Shown in pieces: positions 46,003 to 56,757 of a DNA stretch of 64,000 bases (position 1 is its first letter; each line of letters starts with the position of its first letter). Under the pieces are notes generated by a model. It saw only the letters and a program-made list of their open reading frames with translations. It did no database searches and was not told the origin of the DNA. The stretch is from Nodularia sp. NIES-3585 (GTDB lineage: Bacteria; Cyanobacteriota; Cyanobacteriia; Cyanobacteriales; Nostocaceae): assembly GCF_002218065.1 (NCBI RefSeq), contig NZ_BDUB01000001.1, forward strand, positions 2,116,711 to 2,180,710, given 5' to 3'. The position numbers and the translations under genes are program-made.

Positions 46003-46680
46003 CTAACACCAAGATTGTTCCCCCGGAGGATTGTGTAGTAACTCCCGGATATTGGCTTCCATAACTCGGTAGCCGACATTACCATTGAGTCTCTGCCGTC
46101 CTTCATTAAAAATCAGGGTAGGGCTGACTGTAACCATAAGCTCTTTGACTAATTCAAAATCCTTAGATAGTTGAGCATAAGCCTCACCACTATCGATTTG
46201 AGCTTGGATAGCCGCAATTGGGAGTTTTAACTCTTCCGCAATTTCAAATTGCACCTTACGCTCAGAAACGTTTGCCAGTTGGGTAAAAAACGCTTCTCGA
46301 AATGCCTTAGTTGCTTGTTCAAATACCTGTTGTTCTGGTTCTACCAAACCCTTAGCTTCTACTAATTGAATGGCATGGAGAAATAAATGACAAGATGTGG
46401 ATGAAGCTGGTGTCACCTTAGTCCAAATATCAGGATGAAGGTTGATGTGATCGAACTTTTTAGCAACCCCCTGAACATGATCACTGTATCCTTGCAATCC
46501 CCCTCGATCTCGCCATCGGTTCTCCAGCTTTTCACGAGCAGCACCAAAGACGGGGACAAAGTGGTGTTCTATGGCAATCTTGTCTTGAAAGGTTGTTTTC
46601 AACTCATCTAAACGGATTTGAGCAATATAAGCCCAAACGCAGAGAATATCGGAAAAGTAAAAAATCCGAATCGGTTCCAT
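46003..46680 (-). CDS. DsbA-family (FrnE/2-hydroxychromene isomerase-like) thioredoxin-fold protein
   Basis: A 225-residue cytosolic protein beginning MEPIRIFYFSDILCVWAYIA, with a single Cys at the position of the DsbA active site (SDILCVW), so it cannot form the CxxC disulphide. The helical insert and late cis-Pro loop (MVTVSPTLIFNEGRQRLNG) fit the DsbA/kappa-GST superfamily. It may be a glutathione-dependent isomerase or reductase; the substrate is unknown. The sequence around its stop (TTTTGGCGTATTATCTGGAG) closely resembles that at the rhodanese stop. Confidence 0.82.
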   Translation of the reverse strand: MEPIRIFYFSDILCVWAYIAQIRLDELKTTFQDKIAIEHHFVPVFGAAREKLENRWRDRGGLQGYSDHVQGVAKKFDHINLHPDIWTKVTPASSTSCHLFLHAIQLVEAKGLVEPEQQVFEQATKAFREAFFTQLANVSERKVQFEIAEELKLPIAAIQAQIDSGEAYAQLSKDFELVKELMVTVSPTLIFNEGRQRLNGNVGYRVMEANIRELLHNPPGEQSWC

Positions 46681-46762
46681 ATAGTAAAAGTCACAACTAA
46701 ATCATTGATAAAAGCCAAAAACCCCGATTTATTAAAGAAACCAGGGTGATAGATTCTATTCG

Positions 46763-46800
46763 TAGGGTGGGTTAGGACGACAGTCCGTAACCCACCACAA
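46763..46800. repeat. Fragment of the 152-bp MITE core
   Basis: GTAGGGTGGGTTAGGACGAC, then AGTCCGTAACCCACCAC matches the core of the elements at 28164 and 33098 (GGGTTACGGAC / GTCCTAACCCACCCTAC). It forms its own hairpin and lies just beyond the rnj stop, where it could act as a transcript end. Confidence 0.6.
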
Positions 46801-46819
46801 ACTTAACTCAGCACCTTGA

Positions 46820-48592
46820 TTAAGATGCTACTTGCGCTGTTGTACGAGTCCGCCGTCTTCTACCATCGGAAACTTTCGCCGGGGGTTCTTCAGCAATTTG
46901 CATCAACAAAGTCACAGTTGGTTGACACTGCAATTCTCGGCGGATGGAACGTTGCAATTCCCGCTCTAAAGTCCCTTGCAATCCACCCCAGTCTACTTCT
47001 GATTTTTCGCCTTCACGAATTTGGGCAAATTCTGACCAACGGACACTGAGCATTTCTTCCATACGCTGTTGTACCCATTTTTGCACAAGCGATCGCTCTA
47101 CATTGGTAACTACACCGCGCAGATGAGTTTCGACTTTAGCCATCAATTGACCATTCCAATCAATAGCAGCAGCGATAGTAACAATGCCTTCTTCTGACAT
47201 CCGTTGTCGTTCTTCCAAGACATTGGCGCTGACCATACCAGAACTTGTAGTATCCACCAGTTCGATGCCAGATGCGACTTTACCAGCAACACGGATAGAT
47301 TCTTCAGTTAGTTCTACGATGTTACCATTTTCGATAATCACCATATTTTCGGCAGGAATACCCATACTTTGAGCCGTTTGGGAGTGCTTCACTAGCATTC
47401 GATGTTCACCGTGAAATGGCACAAAGAACTTGGGACGAGTTAAGGCAATCATCAATTTTTGATCTTCCTGACAGCCGTGACCAGAAACGTGAATTCCTTT
47501 GTCTTTTCCATAGACCACGTTTGCCCCTTGAATCATCAATTTATCGATGGTGTTAACCACAGCGATAGTATTGCCAGGAATCGGGTTTGCAGAGAATAAT
47601 ACGGTATCTCCTGGGCGAATTTTGATTTGGGAGTGTTCTTTGTTGGCAATCCGGGTCATGGCTGCCATTGTCTCACCCTGAGAGCCAGTAGTCAGAATCA
47701 GTACCTTTTCATCTGGCATATTCCGGACTGCGTGCAATGGATGAAAGATACTATCATCACACTTGATGTAACCCAGATTGCGGGCATGAGCAATCAAATT
47801 TAGCATCGAACGACCCACAACCGACACCGCGCGGTTATGCTTCTGCGCCAACTGCAAAATCATGTTGATGCGATGCACACTGGAAGAAAAGGTGGTGACA
47901 AATAAGCGCCCGGTGGCTTTACCAAATTCCCGGTCGAGGTTGGGGAAAACGGAACGTTCTGAGGGGGTAAATCCTGGTACTTCGGCGTTAGTTGAATCAC
48001 TCAACAAGCACAGTACTCCTCGTTCACCGTGTTCTGCTAATCTTTGTAAGTCGTATTGTTCGCCGTCTACAGGTGTATGGTCAATTTTAAAGTCTCCTGT
48101 GTGGATGACTACACCTAGAGGTGTATGAATAGCCACGGTAAAGCTATCAGCAATGGAGTGAGTGTTGCGGATAAATTCTGCAAAGAAATGTTGACCAATG
48201 CGGACTACATCACGGGGTTTAACTGATCTTAACTCGGTGCGATCGCGTACTCCTGCTTCTTCCAATTTACCCTCTAGCATGGCCATTGCCAGTCTGGGTC
48301 CATGAATTACAGGAATGTCAAATTGCTTGAGGTGAAAAGCGATACCGCCGATATGGTCTTCATGACCGTGGGTGACGATCATGCCTTTAATTTTATGGCG
48401 ATTTTCCCGGAGATAGGTTGTATCTGGCAGGACAATATTTACCCCCAGCATTCCTTTGGTGGGAAAGGCTAATCCCGCATCAAGAAGAACAATTTCGTCT
48501 TCGTACTCAAAAACACAGGTATTTTTGCCAATCTCGTGCAAACCGCCCAATGGAATAATTTTGAGGGCAGATTTAGTTTCGTTATTTACCAT
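46820..48592 (-). CDS. rnj: Ribonuclease J
   Basis: A 590-residue metallo-beta-lactamase/beta-CASP ribonuclease for mRNA decay and rRNA maturation. The metal site is HGHEDH in GMIVTHGHEDHIGG, with further motifs TGDFKIDHTPVDG, SDSTNAEVPGFTPSE and the beta-CASP HVSGHG. The start is set at ATG 48592 (MVNNETKSALKIIPLGG), preceded by AAGGA at proper spacing; ATG 48637 is in frame but poorly placed. The tail is basic and disordered. It is downstream of asd and dapA on the same strand, an arrangement seen in many cyanobacteria. Confidence 0.95.
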   Translation of the reverse strand: MVNNETKSALKIIPLGGLHEIGKNTCVFEYEDEIVLLDAGLAFPTKGMLGVNIVLPDTTYLRENRHKIKGMIVTHGHEDHIGGIAFHLKQFDIPVIHGPRLAMAMLEGKLEEAGVRDRTELRSVKPRDVVRIGQHFFAEFIRNTHSIADSFTVAIHTPLGVVIHTGDFKIDHTPVDGEQYDLQRLAEHGERGVLCLLSDSTNAEVPGFTPSERSVFPNLDREFGKATGRLFVTTFSSSVHRINMILQLAQKHNRAVSVVGRSMLNLIAHARNLGYIKCDDSIFHPLHAVRNMPDEKVLILTTGSQGETMAAMTRIANKEHSQIKIRPGDTVLFSANPIPGNTIAVVNTIDKLMIQGANVVYGKDKGIHVSGHGCQEDQKLMIALTRPKFFVPFHGEHRMLVKHSQTAQSMGIPAENMVIIENGNIVELTEESIRVAGKVASGIELVDTTSSGMVSANVLEERQRMSEEGIVTIAAAIDWNGQLMAKVETHLRGVVTNVERSLVQKWVQQRMEEMLSVRWSEFAQIREGEKSEVDWGGLQGTLERELQRSIRRELQCQPTVTLLMQIAEEPPAKVSDGRRRRTRTTAQVAS

Positions 48593-48928
48593 TTTGTCCT
48601 TGGATGGTTGTTGGTTTTTCAGCTTTAATAAATTCAAATTTACCTATCTTGTTATGATTGTTATGACCGAAAATACTAACTTTCTATTTGAAAGTAGCTA
48701 AATTGTAATTGAGATTTTGACTTTTGACTTTAATCAAACGATTTCACATATATAACTCTTCTCATATTCATCATATACAGAATTATTTTATCTGTGTACA
48801 TCTGTGTTTATTTGTAATTCCTTAAATCCCATACTTTACTCAACTACAAAGCATAGAAATGTCAACTTTAAACTCGTTAAAATTACTCTCATTCTTGATA
48901 TACATCTTTAGCAACCACAAGTTACTAT
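48593..48928. other. Gap between rnj and dapA
   Basis: This 336-bp AT-rich spacer sits within the asd-dapA-rnj cluster. No ORF or hairpin of note was seen. Its length suggests that rnj has its own promoter here rather than relying only on read-through. Confidence 0.5.
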
Positions 48929-49813
48929 CTAAATTAAATCAAGTTTATCCAATACCGCCTTTAACTTATCGCTCACATCTGAGTCAGCTTCGCATAGCGG
49001 TAAACGAGTACAACCTACCTCCCAACCTTGAAGTTTCAGTGCTTGTTTAACTGGAATGGGATTTGTAGTTAAAAATAAAGCTTTAAACAACGGAAATAGT
49101 TGTAAATGAATTTCGCTCGCAGTTTCGATTTTTCCCGCACTAAAAGCTTGAATCATCTGCTGTAGTTGATTGCCTACCAGATGAGAAGCTACGCTCACAA
49201 CCCCTGTTGCCCCAATTGCTAACAAGGGCAAGGTTAAGGAATCATCTCCAGAGTAAATCTGAAATTCTTTAGGTGTCAAGCGGCGAATTTCACTCGCTTG
49301 GTCTAAATTTCCAGTCGCTTCTTTGATGCCAACAATATTGTTAATTTCCGCCAACCGGGCAACAGTCTCTGGACTGAGGTTTTGTCCGGTACGCCCAGGA
49401 ACATTGTATAACATTAATGGTAGTTCTGGACAAGCTTCGGCGATCGCTTGAAAGTGCTGGTACAGACCTGCTTGTGGCGGTTTGTTGTAATAGGGTACAA
49501 CTTGTAATGAACCATGTACTCCTATTGTAGCAGCTTTTTGGGTCGCGGCGATCGCTTCTTTGGTGGAATTTGAACCACATCCGGCAATCACCTTGGCTTT
49601 TCCAGCCACGGCTTGCAATACTTCCACAAACAACTGGTATTCTTCGTCCCAACTGAGGGTAGGGGATTCACCTGTTGTCCCACATATTACTAATGTATCT
49701 GTACCGTTGTTAGCTAGATGTGCTGCTAGTTCTGCCGCTACATCATAGTTAACACTACCGTCTGCTTTAAACGGTGTAATCATAGCGGTTAAAACTCTGC
49801 CAAATTCTCCCAC
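48929..49813 (-). CDS. dapA: 4-hydroxy-tetrahydrodipicolinate synthase
   Basis: This 294-residue class I aldolase condenses aspartate semialdehyde and pyruvate for lysine and peptidoglycan diaminopimelate. The Schiff-base Lys is in [16 protein letters not shown], the proton-relay Tyr in [15 protein letters not shown], and [14 protein letters not shown] is the substrate loop. It lies 152 bp after asd, the enzyme that makes its substrate. Full length. Confidence 0.97.
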   Translation of the reverse strand: MGEFGRVLTAMITPFKADGSVNYDVAAELAAHLANNGTDTLVICGTTGESPTLSWDEEYQLFVEVLQAVAGKAKVIAGCGSNSTKEAIAATQKAATIGVHGSLQVVPYYNKPPQAGLYQHFQAIAEACPELPLMLYNVPGRTGQNLSPETVARLAEINNIVGIKEATGNLDQASEIRRLTPKEFQIYSGDDSLTLPLLAIGATGVVSVASHLVGNQLQQMIQAFSAGKIETASEIHLQLFPLFKALFLTTNPIPVKQALKLQGWEVGCTRLPLCEADSDVSDKLKAVLDKLDLI

Positions 49814-49965
49814 CCTGTTTTCACTCCTAATTAGCCTCTGGGTTTTTAATATCTCGGTGGTTTTCTATTTTAATAACCTATTGAACCATTTGTTTCAAGG
49901 GTATTTTACACATATTGATTTTTATATCTCTTCCTAGTGGAAAATACCTGAAATCTCATTTGTGA

Positions 49966-51015
49966 TTATTTCTCACTAGAAACGTATGCTTTTGCTGGTT
50001 TGAGTAGATTTTTTTCTACCAATAACTCAGCAATTTGTACTGCATTCAGTGCCGCACCTTTACGGATTTGGTCACCAGAAAGCCAAAGTTCTAAGCCGCA
50101 GGGATGAGAAATATCTTGACGAATCCTCCCCACTAGAACTGCGTCTTGACCAGTGGCTTCAATGGGCATGGGAAAGTGATTGTTTTCCCAATCTTCGATT
50201 AATTTTACTCCAGGTGAGCGACTTAAAATCTCTCTAGCGGCATCGGCACTAAAGGGATTGGTAAATTCTAGATTAATGGCTTCTGAATGGGCGCGAAGTA
50301 CGGGAACCCGTATACAAGTAGCAGTAATTCTAATTTTTTGGTCACTAAAAATTTTGCGGGTTTCGTTGACCATTTTCATTTCTTCTTCACAGTAACCCAA
50401 ATCGTTTAAGGGTGAGTTATGTGGGAATAAGTTAAACGCTAAGGGGTAAGGCAAGACTTCGGCTACTGGTTGCTGTCCTTCTAAAATAGCGCTGGCTTGG
50501 GTTTTGACTTCTGCCATTGCTTTGGCACCAGCCCCACTCGCTGATTGATAGGTGGAAACTACAATGCGTTGTATTGGACTGATCTGATGCAAAGGCCAAA
50601 TTGCCACGCTCATCAAAATTGTGGTGCAGTTGGGGTTGGCAATAATACCTTTGTGACTAGCAGCAGCTAAGGGATTCACCTCTGGTACGACTAAGGGAAC
50701 TTCCGGGTTCATCCGAAAGGCACTGGAATTATCTATTACCACTGCACCTTTTTCTACGGCAACGGCTGCCCAAGTTTTAGATGTGGAACCGCCAGCACTA
50801 GCTAGGACTAAATCCACATTTTCTAGGGTGCGATCGCTTACCAATTCTACTGGTAAATCTTCGCCTTTAAACCGGAGCGATCGCCCTACACTTTTTGCTG
50901 ATGCCAATAGTTTCAACTCTGCCACCGGAAAATTACGGCTCTCTAGTAATTCCAGTAACTCTGTGCCAACGGCACCAGTGGCTCCCAAAATAGCAACACG
51001 ATAGGATTTTGACAA
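49966..51015 (-). CDS. asd: Aspartate-semialdehyde dehydrogenase
   Basis: An NADPH-dependent enzyme of about 349 residues supplying the lysine, threonine and methionine branches. It shows SYRVAILGATGAVGTELLEL (nucleotide site), the active-site Cys in NPNCTTILMS and the phosphate-binding segment SAFRMNPEVPLVVPEVN. The start chosen is TTG 51015 (SKSYRVAIL), because AAGGAG lies 8 bp before it and family members begin at this point; the longer frame to a GTG at 51060 adds 15 untypical residues. It is first in asd-dapA-rnj. Confidence 0.95.
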   Translation of the reverse strand: MSKSYRVAILGATGAVGTELLELLESRNFPVAELKLLASAKSVGRSLRFKGEDLPVELVSDRTLENVDLVLASAGGSTSKTWAAVAVEKGAVVIDNSSAFRMNPEVPLVVPEVNPLAAASHKGIIANPNCTTILMSVAIWPLHQISPIQRIVVSTYQSASGAGAKAMAEVKTQASAILEGQQPVAEVLPYPLAFNLFPHNSPLNDLGYCEEEMKMVNETRKIFSDQKIRITATCIRVPVLRAHSEAINLEFTNPFSADAAREILSRSPGVKLIEDWENNHFPMPIEATGQDAVLVGRIRQDISHPCGLELWLSGDQIRKGAALNAVQIAELLVEKNLLKPAKAYVSSEK

Positions 51016-51774
51016 ACTGGTTTTCTCCTTCAAAAGGTGATGTGTAATTTTCTCAACCACTTACAATTAATTTATACTTACTTGTTCTCAATAGCGATCG
51101 CAGATTTTTAATAAAATTTTTTTTAATTCTACGCGACTTTTCTGAATATAGTACTTTTATTTTCTAGCTTACATTAAGTTAAACAATGTTGAATTTGACT
51201 ACTATTGCTGCTAATAGTGTTCCACAAAATTTATAAAAATATACAATCTTATTATACAACAACCTCAGTTCCGGAGAAACAATAGAGTAAATAAACTTAA
51301 AACATAGTGTAATTGTGGAAGTTTTCCACCCAATAAATGTCTAGCTGCTCAAGTCCTTGCCAATCAGGATGAATGTACTATGATGCAGATGGACTGTAAT
51401 CAGGACAGTCAAAAGTAGTCACCCAAGGCAGACAGACCCAACAGTTCCACATTTTATAACAGAAGATACTTCTTGAGAACCAGGATATCACGGTGTTCTA
51501 CCTTTAAATTGAGTAAATATGGATTGCTTAAGTTATTGTAATAACTGCGAGTTTCCATCAGGCAAAGTTATTGCGGTTAATTGTCAAGGGCTTTGCTATT
51601 GACGGTAAACTGGATATCTACTAAAGGCACTTATCCATATAATATTGGATTTTGACAGATAACTTGTGGGTCCCTCCCATTCCCAAACCAAGAGAAATCA
51701 ACCCACAGAAGCGGTAAATCGCGTCTTGTGCGTACTTGGAGCCAAAAAACCAGAAATAAATATAGAGACGAAGC
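51016..51774. other. Long divergent region between asd and tig
   Basis: About 760 bp, AT-rich near asd. Contains a small hairpin (TGTGGGT at about 51665 with ACCCACA at about 51701) within the probable tig leader. No ORF with a credible start and no known RNA family were recognised. Divergent promoters for asd and tig must lie here. Confidence 0.5.
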
Positions 51775-53196
51775 ATGAAAGTTACCCAGGAAAAACTTCC
51801 CGCCAGCCAAATTGGTCTGGAAATCGAGATTACGCCAGAAATTACCCAGAAAACTTACGAACAGGTAATTAAAAACTTAGCTAGTACTACAACTATTCCT
51901 GGGTTTCGTAAAGGCAAGGTACCTCGGCCGATATTACTACAGCGCCTTGGCGTAAGTCGAATCAAAGCAGCAGCGCTGGAAGAAATAGTTCAAGATGGCG
52001 TAGAAACAGCACTCAAACAAGAAGAAATTCCGGCAATTGGGCAACCAAGACTGCGGACTTCCTTTGAGGAATTGATTAGTAATTATGAACCAGGAAAACC
52101 CCTGACTTTTTTAGCGGCTGTAGATGTACAACCAGAAATCAATCTGGTGCAGTACACAGGTTTATCAGCCCAAGCCGAGGAAATCAAACACGACACGAAT
52201 CAAGTTGATGAAGTCCTAGAAAAGGAAAGACAAGAATTAGCGACGTTGATTCCCGTAGAAGGACGTGCAGCCCAAATTGGTGATGTCGCCGTAGTTGATT
52301 TTAAAGGTGTGCTGGCAAAAGGTGAAGGCGAAGACGAAACAGCCGAGCCAAAACCAATTCCTGGCGCTGAAGCCACAGATTTTCAACTAGAATTGCAAGA
52401 AGATAAATTTATTCCCGGCTTTGTATCTGGCATGGTGGGAATGAATCCTGAAGAAACTAGAGAAATTCCGGCTCAGTTCCCAGATCCTTATGCTAACGAA
52501 GAGTTAGCTGGAAAAGCCGCAATTTTCACAGTCACACTCAAAGAAATCAAAGAAAAAGAACTACCAGAATTGAACGATGACTTCGCTCAGGAAGTTAGCG
52601 ATTTTGATACTTTGGATGAACTACGGGCTTCTTTAGCAGAACGGCATCAAAAAGAGGCTGAGGCAAAAACCAAGTCGAACCAACAAGAAGCTTTGTTAGC
52701 AGAACTGCTGAAGTACGTAGAAGTTGATTTACCAGAAACCTTAATTGACAGAGAAATAGACGCAATGCTGAACCAAACAGCGATGCGGCTTTCTCAGCAA
52801 GGATTGGACGTGAATAAGTTGTTTACTCAAGATATTATTCCTCAATTGCGGGAGCGATCGCGCGATGAGGCCATTGAACGCCTCAAACGCTCTTTGGGAT
52901 TACTCGAAGTGAGTAAACGCGAGTCCATCGAAGTCACACCTGAAGAAGTTCAAACCAAAGTTGCCGAATTAATGGAGCAGTACGCAGATCAAGACATTGA
53001 CGCTAATAGAATGCGCTCAGTGGTAGAAAACGAACTGTTAACCGAAAAAATCATCGATTGGCTACTAGAACATTCATCAGTCGAACTTGTCCCCGAAGGT
53101 TCTCTGACTCCCGCAGAAGAAACAGCAGACGAATTAGAGACTACTGAACCTCAGACCGAGGAACAAAGCGCCGCCGCTAGTACAGAATCAATATAA
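51775..53196 (+). CDS. tig: Trigger factor
   Basis: A ribosome-associated chaperone and peptidyl-prolyl isomerase of 473 residues. The N-terminal ribosome-binding domain has GFRKGKVPRPILLQRLG (signature loop). A PPIase domain (GDVAVVDFKGVLAKGEGEDE to about 260) is followed by a helical C-terminal chaperone domain and an acidic Thr/Glu-rich tail (EETADELETTEPQTEEQSAA). It is followed by clpP and clpX in the same direction, the classic protein-quality-control cluster. Confidence 0.97.
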   Translation: MKVTQEKLPASQIGLEIEITPEITQKTYEQVIKNLASTTTIPGFRKGKVPRPILLQRLGVSRIKAAALEEIVQDGVETALKQEEIPAIGQPRLRTSFEELISNYEPGKPLTFLAAVDVQPEINLVQYTGLSAQAEEIKHDTNQVDEVLEKERQELATLIPVEGRAAQIGDVAVVDFKGVLAKGEGEDETAEPKPIPGAEATDFQLELQEDKFIPGFVSGMVGMNPEETREIPAQFPDPYANEELAGKAAIFTVTLKEIKEKELPELNDDFAQEVSDFDTLDELRASLAERHQKEAEAKTKSNQQEALLAELLKYVEVDLPETLIDREIDAMLNQTAMRLSQQGLDVNKLFTQDIIPQLRERSRDEAIERLKRSLGLLEVSKRESIEVTPEEVQTKVAELMEQYADQDIDANRMRSVVENELLTEKIIDWLLEHSSVELVPEGSLTPAEETADELETTEPQTEEQSAAASTESI

Positions 53197-53240
53197 TCTG
53201 ACTGATTGCTGAGTAAAAAATTTTCCGACTCGGCACTTGT

Positions 53241-53272
53241 GTGTAGAGACGTGGTTGATCCCGTCTCTACAC
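53241..53272. terminator. Palindromic hairpin between tig and clpP
   Basis: GTGTAGAGACG (53241-53251) and CGTCTCTACAC (53262-53272) are perfect inverse complements around a 10-nt loop, followed by CAAATTTT. It may end tig transcripts. The same core occurs at 28095, so it is also a dispersed repeat type. Confidence 0.6.
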
Positions 53273-53467
53273 CAAATTTTAATGAAATATTTCAGCAATC
53301 TGGAATAAATTAGGCATCTGCGATCGCTTTAGCTTGACCTGCCTTACCGACAGCCGTACATATAAGGCATAATGGTTAACAAATAGCTCAAATAAAATTG
53401 CCTCCGTGAACAAGGTAGCAATAAGTGCTACCAAACCTGTCCTAACTTAACTCTCAATTGTTCTTAT

Positions 53468-54166
53468 ATGCTTCTATCGCAGTCGGGAAATGACCCCATC
53501 AATAGTTTAAGTAGAATCAAATTTAGCTCCCACATCAACCAACCTACCAACATTGTCCCCATGGTAGTTGAGCAATCTGGCATGGGAGAAAGAGCTTTTG
53601 ACATTTACTCCCGCCTGCTGCGAGAGCGGATTATCTTTTTGGGTACTCCCATAGATGATGCTGTTGCCAATTCCATTGTGGCTCAATTGCTGTTCCTAGA
53701 CGCGGAAGACTCCGAAAAAGATATTCAAATATATATCAATTCTCCTGGCGGTTCCGTCTACGCAGGGATGGCAATCTATGATACAATGCAGCAAATCCGT
53801 CCTGATGTTGTTACCATATGTTTTGGATTAGCGGCAAGCATGGGAGCATTTTTGTTAGCAGCAGGTTCTGCTGGTAAACGGATGTCTCTACCTGACTCTC
53901 GCATCATGATTCACCAACCACTGGGTGGCGCTCAAGGTCAAGCTATTGATATTGAGATTCAAGCGAGAGAAATTCTGTATGTTAAGGCTAAGTTGAATCA
54001 GTTATTAGGCCATCATACTGGTCAACCCCTGGACAGACTTGAGGCAGATACAGAACGTGACTTTTTTATGTCCGCAGAAGAGGCAAAAAATTACGGTTTG
54101 ATTGATCAAGTCATCTCCAGACAAAATATTCCCACCGCAGGGGAAAACGTCACCATTCTGAAATAA
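53468..54166 (+). CDS. clpP: ATP-dependent Clp protease proteolytic subunit
   Basis: A 232-residue serine protease. The catalytic Ser is in [14 protein letters not shown], His in [14 protein letters not shown], and the Asp in the later helix (about [17 protein letters not shown]). Fourteen copies form the chamber fed by ClpX. The N-terminus is about 30 residues longer than the shortest family members ([20 protein letters not shown]), with alternative starts at [11 protein letters not shown]-type positions near residue 32. It lies 9 bp before clpX, hence translationally linked. Confidence 0.96.
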   Translation: MLLSQSGNDPINSLSRIKFSSHINQPTNIVPMVVEQSGMGERAFDIYSRLLRERIIFLGTPIDDAVANSIVAQLLFLDAEDSEKDIQIYINSPGGSVYAGMAIYDTMQQIRPDVVTICFGLAASMGAFLLAAGSAGKRMSLPDSRIMIHQPLGGAQGQAIDIEIQAREILYVKAKLNQLLGHHTGQPLDRLEADTERDFFMSAEEAKNYGLIDQVISRQNIPTAGENVTILK

Positions 54167-54175
54167 GAGGCTGGT

Positions 54176-55510
54176 ATGTCTAAGTACGACTCCCATTTAA
54201 AATGTTCCTTTTGTGGCAAGTCTCAAGAGCAGGTGCGTAAATTAATCGCAGGGCCGGGAGTCTACATCTGCGATGAATGCGTGGACTTGTGCAATGAAAT
54301 CCTAGATGAAGAGCTACTCGACACGAATACGGCTGCGTCACAACCAGCACCAAGGTCAGAACCACCTCAAAAACGTCGTGCGCGCTCTTCTAATCTCTCA
54401 TTTAACCAAATTCCCAAGCCCAGAGAGATTAAAAATTATCTGGACGAACACGTTATTGGTCAAGATGAAGCCAAGAAAGTATTGTCAGTAGCGGTTTATA
54501 ACCACTACAAGCGGCTAGCAGTCATTCAGTCGAAAGGCAAAAATGAGGCAGACGATGCTGTAGAATTGCAAAAGTCCAATATTTTGCTAATTGGCCCGAC
54601 TGGTTGCGGTAAAACCCTTTTGGCGCAAACCTTGGCCACAATCTTGGATGTACCCTTTGCTGTGGCCGATGCCACGACTCTGACAGAAGCAGGGTATGTC
54701 GGTGAAGATGTGGAAAATATCCTACTGCGACTTTTACAAGTGGCAGATTTGGATGTTGAGGAAGCCCAACGCGGAATTATCTACATTGACGAAATAGACA
54801 AAGTAGCTCGTAAGAGTGAAAACCCTTCGATTACACGCGATGTTTCCGGCGAAGGCGTGCAGCAAGCTTTGCTGAAAATGTTAGAAGGGACAATTGCGAA
54901 TGTCCCACCTCAAGGAGGACGTAAGCATCCTTATCAAGACTGTATTCAGATTGATACTAGTAATATTTTGTTTGTCTGTGGTGGTGCCTTTGTGGGTTTA
55001 GAGAAGGTAGTAGAGCAGAGAGCAGGCAAAAAGTCAATGGGTTTTGTACAGCCGGGAGATAATCAGTCTAAAGAGAAGCGGACTGCCCATACTCTCCGCT
55101 ATCTAGAACCAGATGACCTAGTGAAGTTTGGGATGATTCCCGAATTTATTGGCCGCGTACCAATGGTAGCGGTGGTTGATCCGTTGGATGAAGAAGCGCT
55201 GATGGCGATTTTGACCCAACCCCGCAGTGCTTTGGTGAAACAATACCAAAAGCTGCTAAATATGGATAATGTCGAATTAGATTTTAAACAGGATGCTTTG
55301 CGGGCGATCGCTCAAGAAGCATACCGTCGGAAAACAGGCGCTAGAGCATTGCGAGGCATTGTAGAAGAATTGATGCTTGATGTCATGTACGAATTACCAT
55401 CTCGTCAAGATGTCAGTCGCTGCATGGTTACCAAGGAAATGGTAGAGAAGCGTTCAACAGCTGAATTGATTGTGCATCCGTCTTCCCTACCTAAACCAGA
55501 ATCTGCTTAG
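54176..55510 (+). CDS. clpX: ATP-dependent Clp protease ATP-binding subunit ClpX
   Basis: A 444-residue AAA+ unfoldase. The N-terminal C4 zinc-binding domain has [14 protein letters not shown] and [10 protein letters not shown], then a linker. Walker A is [15 protein letters not shown] and Walker B IIYIDEID. Sensor and C-terminal small domains follow ([20 protein letters not shown]). It selects substrates for the ClpP encoded just upstream. Confidence 0.97.
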   Translation: MSKYDSHLKCSFCGKSQEQVRKLIAGPGVYICDECVDLCNEILDEELLDTNTAASQPAPRSEPPQKRRARSSNLSFNQIPKPREIKNYLDEHVIGQDEAKKVLSVAVYNHYKRLAVIQSKGKNEADDAVELQKSNILLIGPTGCGKTLLAQTLATILDVPFAVADATTLTEAGYVGEDVENILLRLLQVADLDVEEAQRGIIYIDEIDKVARKSENPSITRDVSGEGVQQALLKMLEGTIANVPPQGGRKHPYQDCIQIDTSNILFVCGGAFVGLEKVVEQRAGKKSMGFVQPGDNQSKEKRTAHTLRYLEPDDLVKFGMIPEFIGRVPMVAVVDPLDEEALMAILTQPRSALVKQYQKLLNMDNVELDFKQDALRAIAQEAYRRKTGARALRGIVEELMLDVMYELPSRQDVSRCMVTKEMVEKRSTAELIVHPSSLPKPESA

Positions 55511-55618
55511 TAGTCATTAGTCATTGGTTATTGGTCATTGGTCATTAGTCATTGGTCATTAGTCATTGAGTTTTGACTTTTGAGTTTTGACTTTTGATTT
55601 TTGATTTTTGACTTTTGA
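55510..55618. repeat. Heptamer short tandem repeats (GTCATTA/GTCATTG, then TTTTGAC units)
   Basis: About 60 bp of GTCATTA/GTCATTG/GGTTATT heptamers follow directly on the clpX stop (TAG is part of the array), then about 50 bp of TTTTGACTTTTGAG-type units up to the next ATG. This is the longest such array in the window and fills the whole clpX-hydrolase spacer. Confidence 0.85.
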
Positions 55619-55621
55619 AAA

Positions 55622-56542
55622 ATGCCTTATATTTGTATCCGTGGTGTTGAGCATTATTATGAATGGGTAAAAAAACCATCTGGTTCTTTGGTGAAGCCAG
55701 TTATGGTTTTTATTCATGGTTGGGCTGGTTCAGCTAGATACTGGAAAAGTACGGCTGATGCTTTAGTAGACAAATTTGACTGTTTGCTTTACGATTTGCG
55801 GGGTTTTGGGCGTTCTCGTGGCCAGCCTAATATCGCCGAACCCAGTTCATCTGTTGTCGAGTCACAGTCTATAGCCGAAAAATCAGCAGCAATCAAAGAG
55901 TTAACCTATGAATTAGATGAGTATGCTGAGGATTTAGCCGCTTTGCTAGATGAACTGCAACTCCAACGCGTTTATATTAATGCTCATTCAATGGGTGCAT
56001 CTATTGCGACATTATTTATCAATAGTTATCCCCAACGAGTAGAACGAGGGATTTTAACTTGTAGCGGTATTTTTGAGTACGACGAAAAAGCCTTTACGGC
56101 TTTTCATAAATTTGGCGGGTACGTAGTCAAATTTCGTCCCAAGTGGTTAGGGAAAATACCGTTCGTTGATAGAATATTTATGGCGAGATTTTTGCATAGC
56201 CCTATTCCCAGTTCGGAACGTCAGGCTTTTTTGCAAGACTTTCTCGAAGCAGACTATGATGCAGCTTTGGGTACAATTTATACTTCAGTCAGTAAAGCGC
56301 AAGCGGAATTAATGCCCGACGAGTTTGCCAAGCTGACAGTCCCGACTTTGCTGGTGGCTGGTGAGTATGACCAGATTATTCCTGCCGAGATGGGTCGTCA
56401 GGCGGCTGCAAAGAGTGAAAATATTGAGTTTGCTATGATTCCCAATACATCGCATTTTCCCATGTTGGAAGATGCATCAACTTACCTGCATCTGGTGCGA
56501 GAGTTTTTGCAAGTTAATCCACCAGAACCACAAGCGGGTTAA
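55622..56542 (+). CDS. Alpha/beta-fold hydrolase
   Basis: A 306-residue hydrolase with oxyanion-hole motif HGWAGSARYW, nucleophile elbow AHSMGAS (Ser in GHSMG-like context), an acidic residue in LVAGEYDQIIPAEMG and catalytic His in NTSHFPMLEDAS. Membership is clear; the substrate is not. It has the same direction as clpX but is separated by 111 bp of tandem repeat, so its promoter may be disrupted or repeat-embedded. No signal peptide. Confidence 0.9.
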   Translation: MPYICIRGVEHYYEWVKKPSGSLVKPVMVFIHGWAGSARYWKSTADALVDKFDCLLYDLRGFGRSRGQPNIAEPSSSVVESQSIAEKSAAIKELTYELDEYAEDLAALLDELQLQRVYINAHSMGASIATLFINSYPQRVERGILTCSGIFEYDEKAFTAFHKFGGYVVKFRPKWLGKIPFVDRIFMARFLHSPIPSSERQAFLQDFLEADYDAALGTIYTSVSKAQAELMPDEFAKLTVPTLLVAGEYDQIIPAEMGRQAAAKSENIEFAMIPNTSHFPMLEDASTYLHLVREFLQVNPPEPQAG

Positions 56543-56554
56543 CACATATCTTGC

Positions 56555-56740
56555 ACGAAGCGACTGGAAGTCACGGCTACACAGGCGAAACCCGCCTACG
56601 CGGGTTGAAAACCTTAATTTTCTGTTAGTCCGCGCAGGCGGACTTCCCTCTGGGAAGCCGCTACGCGTCTTGTTTGTATAGCCGCGTTCGCCCTTGGCGT
56701 TGCGTTAGCAATATTCTAATCGCCAGGGCTAGGTGCAAGA
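56555..56740. repeat. Palindromic dispersed repeat, about 185 bp, with HIP-like and CCGC-rich arms
   Basis: Starts GAAGCGACTGGAAGTCACGG, includes GAAACCCGCCTACGCGGGTT (a hairpin) and CCGCGCAGGCGGACTTCCCT, and ends GTATAGCCGCG, TAATCGCCAGGGCTAGGTGC. The ends are imperfect inverse complements of each other and of the element at 40185. Typical Nostocales intergenic repeat with no ORF of its own. It occupies the convergent gap between the hydrolase and old yellow enzyme genes. Confidence 0.65.
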
Positions 56741-56757
56741 TGTGAGTTAACTTAATT

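Noticed and set aside
55510-55618. Repeated GTCATTA units considered as a CRISPR array or integron site
   Set aside because: Contiguous heptamers without spacers are ordinary short tandem repeats of Nostocales.
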